Assembly: GCA_003599475.1 (NCBI GenBank)
Contig: QZKK01000054.1
Coordinates: forward strand, 1 to 24,262
DNA: 24,262 nucleotides
Direction of reading: 5' to 3'
Source of the DNA: Desulfobacteraceae bacterium
GTDB taxonomy: Bacteria > Desulfobacterota > Desulfobacteria > Desulfobacterales > SURF-15
The notes beneath the pieces are model-generated. The model made no database searches and was not told the DNA's origin. It saw nothing but the letters and a program-made list of their open reading frames with translations. Below, one piece after another: positions 1 through 6,986 of this stretch. Position numbers and translations under genes: made by a program. The first letter of the stretch is position 1. Every line of letters starts with the position of its first letter.

Positions 1-1
1 C

Positions 2-1414
<1,413 letters not shown>

Positions 1415-1546
1415 TCGCAGCATAAGCGTCTTCAGGATGTGGAAAAGGTAAAACGACGCCTCCCGGCGGGCCTGTCGGTGAACCGGAAACCAAAGTGTCC
1501 ACCAGGATAAGACGGTAAGGCAATTCTCGTCCAACAAGCCGATGCA

Positions 1547-1580
1547 GCCGGGTGACCATTTTAAAAGCCGGTCACCCGGC
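1547..1580. other. Perfect 11-bp inverted repeat (hairpin) downstream of katG
   Basis: Arms GCCGGGTGACC (1547-1557) and GGTCACCCGGC (1570-1580) are exact reverse complements around a 12-base AT-rich loop. It lies 133 bases after the katG stop. There is no U-run after either arm, so a classical intrinsic terminator is not supported. It could be an RNA-stabilising hairpin, a terminator needing factors, or a palindromic repeat. Confidence 0.6.
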
Positions 1581-1725
1581 CAATGATAGCAACATACGAG
1601 GCACCAAGGCACTTAGAAGAACATGAACTTTGGGCGGCCGTCGACGCAAGGGATGTCTCCATGCCCTTCAGCCCATCGCTGGTGGTGTACACCGGCAAAG
1701 AGGTCGAGCGCCTGGCCGAACCCGA

Positions 1726-1770
1726 CATTTGGGCTGTTCCTTCCCACCGCCTTTTTCAGCCCCAAAAGAC
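1726..1770. repeat. Dispersed repeat R3, copy A
   Basis: About 39 of 45 bases match copy B at 12010-12054. The core is GGGCTGTTCCTTCC, two variable bases, then CCGCCTTTTTCAGCCC. GGGCTG and CAGCCC inside the unit are inverted repeats, so it can fold as a hairpin. In both places it lies in a gene-poor gap next to a TA module. Confidence 0.6.
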
Positions 1771-1781
1771 CAACTGCTTGA

Positions 1782-1862
1782 GCGGGGGGTCTGCGACACC
1801 TGCGAGAGCGTTTGCCGGAAATCCTGCACGACCATCTGCAGCAGTTTCTGGTTGACGGGAAG
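1782..1862 (+). pseudogene. Remnant of a HisKA_3 histidine kinase (H-box only)
   Basis: The frame reads RLPEILHDHLQQFLV, which is almost the H-box of the big kinases in this window (RLAEILHDHLQQLLV in kinase 3). At DNA level 1818-1854 matches 14509-14545 at 34 of 37 positions. A stop codon sits just upstream (1779-1781), and after about 1860 the frame no longer resembles a kinase, so neither PAS, HATPase nor receiver is attached. It is best read as a scar of a fifth kinase copy that has been deleted or degraded. The remaining 1415-1990 gap holds only this scrap, the hairpin at 1547-1580 and repeat R3; I see no intact gene there. Confidence 0.6.
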
Positions 1863-1990
1863 TACTCATCGCGCAATTTCGCCCTCCCCTTGGGTGTGGA
1901 TTCAAAGGGCTCCCGCAGCCTCAATGAAATCCTGCCCAAACGCACCCGGAGTGGTATCCAAAGCCAGTTCTTTGGATCAGGATTTTTCGT

Positions 1991-2019
1991 TTGCATATAG
2001 CACCAAAACTTAATATAGT
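1991..2019 (+). promoter_or_regulatory. Probable promoter of the PIN/RHH module, near-leaderless
   Basis: A TTGCAT (1991-1996) and TATAGT (2014-2019) pair is separated by exactly 17 bases in AT-rich DNA. The predicted start of transcription (~2025-2027) coincides with the ATG at 2027, and no Shine-Dalgarno sequence precedes that ATG, so the mRNA would be leaderless or nearly so. Confidence 0.5.
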
Positions 2020-2038
2020 TGCATATATGGCACTAAAA
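1991..2038. repeat. Imperfect direct repeat over promoter and start codon
   Basis: TTGCATATAGCACCAAAA (1991-2008) recurs as TTGCATATATGGCACTAAAA (2019-2038) with a 2-base insertion and one substitution. The first copy covers the putative -35, the second the transcription and translation start. This fits a pair of operator half-sites for the ribbon-helix-helix antitoxin encoded in the same operon; that role is inferred. Confidence 0.5.
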
Positions 2039-2464
2039 AGAATTGTCATTGACACCTGTGTGATCGAATCGGCCCTTCGGAGTCGCCTAGGTGCGAGTTT
2101 TCAAATATTGAAAAATATCAATCGGAATCGATTTCGTTTTGGCATATCGGTTCCACTCTATTTAGAGTATGAATCGAGAATCGAGATGCTGTTTAATTCC
2201 CATCTTCTGAAGGTTTCACAGAAAGCCAAAGATGCCATTCTGAAAGCATTAGTTTTCTATGCCGATGAAGTACCGATTTTTTACAGAATCAGGCCGAATT
2301 TAAAAGATGAAAATGATAATATGGTCTTTGAATGCGCGGCGAATTATAACTCCGATTATATTCTCACCCATAATATCAAGGATTTCAGAAAGAGCGAATT
2401 GGCACTGTATCATTTTATGGTCATTTCACCGGGAGTCTTTGTAAAGGAGGTGCTCCATGGCTAA
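2027..2464 (+). CDS. PIN-domain toxin of a type II TA pair
   Basis: A 145-residue PIN-fold protein, of the kind annotated as putative toxin component, PIN family (COG1569-like). PIN toxins are Mg2+-dependent RNases. The fold's acidic residues are visible: the first strand IVIDTCVIESAL with Asp9, a mid-protein Glu cluster (YLEYESRIE), the DENDN segment, and the C-terminal pattern DYILTHNIKDF. The start is taken at 2027 (MALKRIVID) rather than 1991, because the PIN first strand follows at once and the promoter overlaps 1991-2019. Its 3' end overlaps the antitoxin gene by 8 bases. Toxin-first order is the reverse of most TA operons. The region is clearly more AT-rich than katG and the kinases, which suggests separate acquisition. 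Confidence 0.8.
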   Translation: MALKRIVIDTCVIESALRSRLGASFQILKNINRNRFRFGISVPLYLEYESRIEMLFNSHLLKVSQKAKDAILKALVFYADEVPIFYRIRPNLKDENDNMVFECAANYNSDYILTHNIKDFRKSELALYHFMVISPGVFVKEVLHG

Positions 2465-2723
2465 ACTGCAACTGCGTTTGCCGGAGTCAATTCACAGCAA
2501 AGTACGGAAAATTGCGAACAAAGAGAATATTTCAATAAATCAATTATTGGTAAACTCGATTTCAAACGAGATTATCCGCTACGAAACCATGCAGTTTTTT
2601 GCGGATCGCTCTCGGGGCTTCGATGAGCAGCACTTTCTCGATGCCCTGAAAGAGATTCCTGAAGTTGAACCCGAGGAACAAGACAGGCTGATTCAGGAAA
2701 ATCCAGCGGAAGAAACCCGATAG
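2457..2723 (+). CDS. Ribbon-helix-helix (Arc/HicB-type) antitoxin
   Basis: An 88-residue protein. Its N-terminal part (LQLRLPESIHSKVRKIANKE, then ISINQLLVNSISNEI) is a typical RHH DNA-binding domain: a short beta strand followed by two helices. The acidic C-terminal tail is the likely toxin-binding segment. It has a strong Shine-Dalgarno (AAAGGAGG) seven bases before the ATG and overlaps the upstream PIN toxin by 8 bases, so the two are translationally coupled. RHH antitoxins usually bind their own promoter; the direct repeat at 1991-2038 is the obvious candidate site. Pairing with the PIN gene is supported by the overlap, the function by the domain. Confidence 0.8.
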   Translation: MAKLQLRLPESIHSKVRKIANKENISINQLLVNSISNEIIRYETMQFFADRSRGFDEQHFLDALKEIPEVEPEEQDRLIQENPAEETR

Positions 2724-2845
2724 CTCGCAGCGCGTGCATTCTTTTGCAACCGAGCGGCGCGGCAGCGGAGGGAGAAACCCTATGAATCGTTTTGCGCCGG
2801 GCCGCTGCTCGGCGGATACCGGATCAAAGCGGCATTCAGCGCCCT

Positions 2846-2863
2846 GCACTCCTTTTCGAGTGC
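2846..2863. terminator. Weak terminator-like hairpin after the PIN/RHH operon
   Basis: GCACTC (2846-2851) and GAGTGC (2858-2863) pair perfectly around a 6-base loop CTTTTC, followed by the T-rich GTTGTTTG. The stem is only six base pairs and the T-run is broken, so termination is uncertain. A second 7-bp inverted repeat (GCAGCGG 2762-2768 with CCGCTGC 2802-2808) lies upstream in the same gap. Confidence 0.3.
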
Positions 2864-2931
2864 GTTGTTTGACCTTGGTCCTGCCTTAGCGCCAATTTCA
2901 TCCCGTTCCCAAGTTTCAAGTGTCACCCGCC

Positions 2932-2993
2932 TAGTTGGTATCATGGTTTGTTATCATTGCAAATTCCTCATTGTGCTGATAGTCTGACCCAAT
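2932..2993. repeat. Dispersed repeat R2, copy A
   Basis: About 54 of 62 positions match copy B at 11167-11227. Conserved stretches include GTATCATGG, TTGTTATCATTGCAAA and GCTGATA. Both copies lie in intergenic DNA beside TA modules; this one is in the 2724-3167 gap before kinase 1, which otherwise holds only short hairpins and the PAS-like scrap at 3057-3155. Confidence 0.65.
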
Positions 2994-3056
2994 AAATAAC
3001 GGGTGCACAACCGATTCGATTCCGGTTTATTCCTTCCTTCCGATTCAGTGCGAAGC

Positions 3057-3155
3057 GCGACAGTTGTTGAGGCAACCACCCGGGAAAGCGTAATCGAAGG
3101 GGTGGTGATCACCTTTGTCAATATCGATGTCCAGAAACAGGCGCAAAAGAGGTAG
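3057..3155 (+). pseudogene. Possible 3' scrap of a PAS-containing (CheB/CheR-type) protein
   Basis: The frame ending at the TAG 3153-3155 reads ATTRESVIEGVVITFVNIDV, then QKQAQKR and stop. This resembles the last strand of a PAS domain as found in CheB-CheR fusion proteins (pattern ...IDGVVLTFVDIT..K.AE). Nothing related is seen before about 3057. It ends 12 bases before the kinase 1 ATG, so it may be the tail of a gene that once preceded kinase 1. The match is short and by eye only. Confidence 0.35.
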
Positions 3156-3167
3156 CGGGAAAAAAAT

Positions 3168-4703
3168 ATGTCCGAGAACGAAAGGATGCGGAAAGGAAAA
3201 AGGCGATCCAATGATCCCATCATTGAGCTGAGAAAGCGTGCCGAAAAGATCCTAAAGGAGCGGGGAGGGGGGATCGAAGAATCGGATGCCGATCTTTTGC
3301 ACCTGATCCAGGAGCTTGAGGTCTACCAAATCGAGCTTAATCTCCAGAACGAAGAGCTTACGAGGGCGCAAAAGGAGATTGAAGCCTCCCGGAATGAGTA
3401 CTACGAGCTGTACGATTCGGCGCCTGTCGGCTTTGTGACCGTAAACCCCAAAGGCCTTGTGACAAGATGCAACCGGGTCGCCGAAGAGATGCTCGCTTTC
3501 CCCGGCAAGGTTTTGACCGGAAGAGTCTTTTCAAATCGGATTCATGCCAAAGACCAGAGCCTCTATTTTTCCTGCTTGAAAAAGGTGGTCGATTTAAAGG
3601 GCAGGCACACCTGCGAGGTGCGCCTGTGCGGCGAGGGGAAAAGTCTTTTGTATGTGCGCATCGAGGCGGGCGCCCATTTCGATGAAGCGGGAAACTTTAC
3701 CGAATGGCGCCTGGCACTTTCCGATGTCACCGACCTCAAGCGGGCCGAAAATGAATCCCGGGTAAGCGAGCAGCATTTCCGGCTGGCAGCCAAGGCGGCC
3801 AAGATCGGCGCCTACTCCCGCAACCTGAAAACCGGGGAAGACGACTGGTCTCCTGAATTCCTGGCAATCTTCGGTTTAAGCCCCGACGATTCGCTTCCTC
3901 TGAAAGACGGAATTCCTGCAGCCGTCCATCCTGCGGACAGGAAAAAGGTCCTGGACGAGGCACGGAAACGCCTCGAGCGCGCCATCGGGGCCGAATTCAG
4001 CAGTCAACATCGAATTTTCCTGCCCGATGGGGAGATTCGCTGGGTAATGATCCGGGGGCAGATGGAATTCGATGAGCAGCAGCAGCCGGCCCGATCGCAC
4101 GGGATTGTCATAGACATCACGGAACAGAAACAAACCGAAGAGGAGCTCAAAATTGCCAAGCAACGTCTTGAAGCGCACCTTGGCAATTCGCCCCTGGCGA
4201 TTGTCGAATTCGATCCGGCATACCGCGTGCTCCGGTGGTCCGGGGCCGCAGAACAGATCTTCGGCTGGAAACCGGAGGAGATCATCGGAAAATCCTTTTC
4301 CGAGATGCGTTGGGTACACGAAGAAGACAGGGAAGCCGTCGGCAGATTATCCGAGGACATGCTGGCCGGTCGCCTCCCCCGGAACGTCAACGTCAATCGA
4401 AACTACCGCAAGGATGGCACAATCGTATCCTGCGAGTGGTACAATTCGGCAATCTATGACGAGCATGGACGGTTGACCTCGGTCTTTTCGCAGGTGCTCG
4501 ACATCACCGAACGCAAACACGCCGAGGATGCACTGCGGGAAAGCGAGATACGCTTTCGCGTGCTGGGTGTCGGCCAGTTCCGAAGTGCTGTATCGGATGA
4601 GCCCGGATTGGAGCGAGATGCGCCAGCTCCACAGCCGGGGCTTTCTCGCCGACACGGAGAAGCCGAACCGCAACTGGCTTCAGGAATACATCCCACCGGA
4701 TGA
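3168..4703 (+). CDS. Hybrid histidine kinase 1, N-terminal part (PAS array) before a frameshift
   Basis: This is the front half of a soluble sensor kinase; no membrane segment or signal peptide is visible. After a charged coiled N-terminus (ELRKRAEKIL, then a helix with LIQELEVYQIELNLQNEEL) come three PAS domains: ~78-190 (SAPVGFVTVN, ending DVTDLKRAE), ~200-320 (FRLAAKAAKIGAYSRNLKTG, ending DITEQKQTEEEL) and ~330-447 (ending DITERKHAEDAL). A fourth PAS starts at ESEIRFRVLG, and there the frame is lost: residues after about 466 (GVGQFRSAVSDEPG...) match nothing and stop at 4703. True continuity is in the +1 frame from about 4566, giving one 969-residue protein if one G is removed from the GGG at 4565-4567. 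PAS 2 is closely related to PAS 3 of kinase 2. The Shine-Dalgarno sequence is weak. Confidence 0.75.
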   Translation: MSENERMRKGKRRSNDPIIELRKRAEKILKERGGGIEESDADLLHLIQELEVYQIELNLQNEELTRAQKEIEASRNEYYELYDSAPVGFVTVNPKGLVTRCNRVAEEMLAFPGKVLTGRVFSNRIHAKDQSLYFSCLKKVVDLKGRHTCEVRLCGEGKSLLYVRIEAGAHFDEAGNFTEWRLALSDVTDLKRAENESRVSEQHFRLAAKAAKIGAYSRNLKTGEDDWSPEFLAIFGLSPDDSLPLKDGIPAAVHPADRKKVLDEARKRLERAIGAEFSSQHRIFLPDGEIRWVMIRGQMEFDEQQQPARSHGIVIDITEQKQTEEELKIAKQRLEAHLGNSPLAIVEFDPAYRVLRWSGAAEQIFGWKPEEIIGKSFSEMRWVHEEDREAVGRLSEDMLAGRLPRNVNVNRNYRKDGTIVSCEWYNSAIYDEHGRLTSVFSQVLDITERKHAEDALRESEIRFRVLGVGQFRSAVSDEPGLERDAPAPQPGLSRRHGEAEPQLASGIHPTG

Positions 4704-6078
4704 ACAGCCGCACGTGACCGAAGCCATCCATGAAGCCATCCGGATCAAGGGTATTTTCGAGCTGGAACATCGGGTGCGGCGATCGGACGGCACCTTGGGC
4801 TGGACGTCTTCACGTGCGGTTCCGCTCATGGATGCAAATGGCGAAATCATTGAATGGTTTGGTGCCGCAAGCGACATCACCGAACGCAAGCGGTCGGAGC
4901 AGGCGCTTCGAGAATTGAATGAAACTTTGGAACAGCGGGTTGCCGAGCGCACAAAACTGGCCGAGGACAGGGCCGGACAGCTCAGCCGGCTTACATCGGA
5001 ATTGGCTCTTACCGAAGAGCGCGAACGGAGGCGGCTTGCGGACATTTTACACGAGCATCTCCAGCAGCTCCTGGTCGGTGTGAGGCTCAACCTGGATGCT
5101 CTTTCCGGGCATGTCGCTTTGGATCGAAAGCCTGTCCTGGATGCGGCCCGAAAGCTTCTTGCCGATACGATTCAGACCTCGCGCTCGATTACATCCGAGC
5201 TTTCCCCCCCGATTCTCTACCAGAACGGGCTTGTAGCCGGGCTGGAGTGGCTGGCCAGGTGGAAGCAGGAAAAATTCGGATTTTCGGTGGAACTGCAGGC
5301 GGAGCCGGAGGTGATCGCCCTCAAGGAAGATATGATGGTCGTTCTTTTCCGATCGGTGCGAGAGCTTCTTTTCAACGCAATCAAGCATTCGGGGGTGGAT
5401 TCCGCGAAAGTGATTCTTTCCAAAGACGGGCCGGATCGGCTGCGGATTGCAGTCTGTGATTCCGGAAAGGGATTCGATCCGACCCGAATATGGGAAAGCA
5501 GCCGACAGCAAAGCGGCTTCGGCCTGTTTACCATCCGCGAGCGGCTGGAATTTTCAGGCGGCCGACTCGAGATCGAAAGTGCTCCGGGCAAAGGGGCTGC
5601 CCTTACCTTGATTGCACCGGTCGAGAGAGCAAAGGTTCGAAAAAGCGCCGCAATTCCGGAAACGATCTCGTCGAAGCCTTCGGAAAAGAAAGACCATAAA
5701 TTTCGAACCCTCCTGGTCGACGATCATGCGGTGGTTCGGCATGGCTTGTCCATGATCCTGGATACTCAAGAGGATATCGAGGTTGTCGGGGAAGCCGCAG
5801 ACGGAGAGGAAGCCGTAAAGCTTGCAAGAAAAATGAAACCGGATGTCATCATCATGGATATCAGCCTGCCGGGGATAGACGGGATCGAGGCGACCCGGCG
5901 CATCCATTTGCAGATGTCCGGCATCCGCATCATCTGTCTTTCCATGTTCGAAGATCACGAAATGGCCTCCTCCGCATTCAATGCCGGAGCCGCAGCCTAC
6001 CTGACGAAATCAGGAGACACCGATAACCTGCTATCTGCGATTCGAGGCGAAGGGGTTTGTTGCGAAAGACAGTCGTAA
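4528..6078 (+). CDS. Hybrid histidine kinase 1, C-terminal part (PAS, HisKA_3, HATPase, receiver)
   Basis: This continues kinase 1 in the next frame. The ATG at 4528 is not a credible start; meaningful sequence begins at VSASSEVLYRMSPDWSE (~4568). Domains in joined numbering are PAS 4 (~455-585, ending DITERKRSEQAL), a coiled coil (NETLEQRVAERTKLAE), HisKA_3 with ILHEHLQQLL (His628; the neighbour is Glu, where the other copies have Asp), HATPase with ELLFNAIKHSG and CDSGKGFDP and FGLFTIRERL, and a receiver with LLVDDHAVV, phospho-acceptor Asp897 in IIMDISLPG, and a conserved Thr-Lys near the end. The receiver stops after SAIRGEG with a short unrelated tail and no HTH output domain. Phosphotransfer would be His628 to Asp897 in cis or to a regulator elsewhere. 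Without frame repair this half would not be translated efficiently. Confidence 0.75.
   Translation: MHCGKARYAFACWVSASSEVLYRMSPDWSEMRQLHSRGFLADTEKPNRNWLQEYIPPDEQPHVTEAIHEAIRIKGIFELEHRVRRSDGTLGWTSSRAVPLMDANGEIIEWFGAASDITERKRSEQALRELNETLEQRVAERTKLAEDRAGQLSRLTSELALTEERERRRLADILHEHLQQLLVGVRLNLDALSGHVALDRKPVLDAARKLLADTIQTSRSITSELSPPILYQNGLVAGLEWLARWKQEKFGFSVELQAEPEVIALKEDMMVVLFRSVRELLFNAIKHSGVDSAKVILSKDGPDRLRIAVCDSGKGFDPTRIWESSRQQSGFGLFTIRERLEFSGGRLEIESAPGKGAALTLIAPVERAKVRKSAAIPETISSKPSEKKDHKFRTLLVDDHAVVRHGLSMILDTQEDIEVVGEAADGEEAVKLARKMKPDVIIMDISLPGIDGIEATRRIHLQMSGIRIICLSMFEDHEMASSAFNAGAAAYLTKSGDTDNLLSAIRGEGVCCERQS
4563..4570 (+). other. Frameshift site in kinase 1 (extra G in GGG)
   Basis: Reading CTGGTG instead of CTGGGTG at 4563-4569 joins RFRVL to VSASSEVLYRMSPDWSEMR, a standard PAS beginning. 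With the present base count the frame moves from that of 3168 to that of 4528. It is either a real mutation or a one-base sequence error. No slippery heptamer suggesting programmed shifting is evident. Confidence 0.8.
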
Positions 6079-6149
6079 TATGGATTCAGCCTGCCAAAAT
6101 TAAAAGGCATCGAAGTCCGCCAAAGGAGGGTGACCTTGCTGCCGAGTTG

Positions 6150-6178
6150 TTGTTAAGTGACCGAAATCATGGTATACT
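6150..6178 (+). promoter_or_regulatory. Probable sigma-70-type promoter of hicBA
   Basis: TTGTTA (6150-6155) and TATACT (6173-6178) are separated by exactly 17 bases, about 50 bases before the hicB ATG. The predicted transcript starts near 6185 and includes the strong GGAGGAG ribosome site before hicB. Confidence 0.6.
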
Positions 6179-6228
6179 TCCGTTGCTGTCTGAATCAAGA
6201 AAGCAAGGGGTCTGGAGGAGTAAATTTT

Positions 6229-6420
6229 ATGAAGATAAATATTGTATATAAAGAGGAAAAAGGATGGTTTGTGGGGCACATCCAGGAATATCCTGACTAT
6301 GAAAGTCAAGGGAAAACTTTGGAGGAATTGAAAGACAATTTAATTGAGATCTACGATGACATCAGAAAAGGTTTGGTGGCCGATGCGGAACCTTTTCAGG
6401 TGTTGGAAGTAGCACTTTGA
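6229..6420 (+). CDS. hicB: HicB-family antitoxin, short form
   Basis: A 63-residue protein that reads like the compact HicB/UPF0150 fold: MKINIVYKEEKGWFVGHIQE, then the conserved Y-x-S-x-G-x-T-x-E-E-L pattern (YESQGKTLEELKDNL) and IYDDIRKG. HicB neutralises HicA. This version ends after the alpha/beta domain, with no visible ribbon-helix-helix or HTH segment, so how it would bind DNA is unclear. The start at 6229 is supported by GGAGGAG about nine bases upstream; the longer in-frame extension to 6157 has no such site. The hicA start overlaps its stop by 4 bases. The codons are AT-rich compared with the kinases on either side. Confidence 0.8.
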   Translation: MKINIVYKEEKGWFVGHIQEYPDYESQGKTLEELKDNLIEIYDDIRKGLVADAEPFQVLEVAL

Positions 6421-6590
6421 AGAGAGAAAAGCTTCTTAAAGTCATCAATTCACTTGGCTGTGTTTTTGTACGTCATGGTGCCAACCATGATTGGTACAAA
6501 AATCCGCAAACGAATAAAAGTCAACCTGTTCCAAGACACAAAGAAATTGAAGACGGTCTCGCTAAAAGAATCATTAAGAGATTATCGTAA
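6417..6590 (+). CDS. hicA: HicA-family mRNA interferase toxin (TTG start)
   Basis: A 57-codon gene starting with TTG at 6417, sharing TTGA with the hicB stop and preceded by GGAAG. The product begins KREKLLKVINSLGCVFVRHG and continues ANHDWYKNP, then SQPVPRHKEIEDGLAKRIIK. These are the HicA hallmarks: K/R-R-x-x-L-L, a G-x-N-H with catalytic His (His24), Y-x-N-P, and the VPRH-x-E-I-x-x-G-L-A pattern. HicA degrades mRNA until bound by HicB. Antitoxin-first order with overlapping ends implies coupled translation. It is easily missed because of its size and non-ATG start; the ATG-initiated frame at 6454 across the same DNA is a shadow. Confidence 0.85.
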   Translation: MKREKLLKVINSLGCVFVRHGANHDWYKNPQTNKSQPVPRHKEIEDGLAKRIIKRLS

Positions 6591-6986
6591 AGCGGAGTCA
6601 CCCATTATAGCTAAAAGTAACAAATCGGTTATCTATAAAGCTCCAGTTTGCACATAGACGTTCCCGTTTATGCAGCCGGCGAGACCTTTTCGCCGGTAAG
6701 CTCCTCCGGATTCCGCTCCGATTTCCGACCACCCGGTCCGGAGCACCACCATTGAAATCCTACGGTCAAGCTGATAGTCTATCGGTTCTATGCCATTCAC
6801 ATTTGAACCGGACAGCGAGCGCATTCCCTGCAACTTACTGCGGGGGGTTAGCGAGCGAATCCAAATTAGACAAACTTCCTTGCGGAGGAATCCCGCCTTG
6901 GCGGGACTGCAGCTTGTCGTAACGCAGCGGAGATCCCGTTTTTCGGGGCTGCAGGGTCTTCAATACAACTGAAAAAGAGACTTCTC
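6591..6986. other. Gene-free, hairpin-rich spacer before kinase 2
   Basis: No credible gene. It holds at least four inverted repeats: CCGGCGA/TCGCCGG (6676-6682 with 6690-6696), CCCTGCA/TGCGGGG with one wobble pair (6826-6832 with 6839-6845), TCCCGCC/GGCGGGA (6891-6897 with 6900-6906), and CTGCAGC/GCTGCAG (6907-6913 with 6948-6954) enclosing CCCG/CGGG (6935-6938 with 6944-6947). The last two abut and end 32 bases before the kinase 2 ATG, so they would be at the end of a 5' leader or terminator region. A short piece resembling repeat R2 (GCTGATAGTCT) is at 6768-6778. Confidence 0.55.

Noticed and set aside
1613..1996. 127-residue minus-strand frame and overlapping plus-strand frames after katG
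   Set aside because: They run through a kinase scrap and a dispersed repeat, show no domain, and exist in several frames at once.
4528..4567. Independent start of a separate kinase at ATG 4528
   Set aside because: The first ~13 residues match nothing and overlap the PAS start encoded in the other frame; a one-base shift explains the split better.
6454..6657. 67-residue ATG frame in the hicA region
   Set aside because: Wrong frame; the HicA motifs are in the frame starting TTG 6417.
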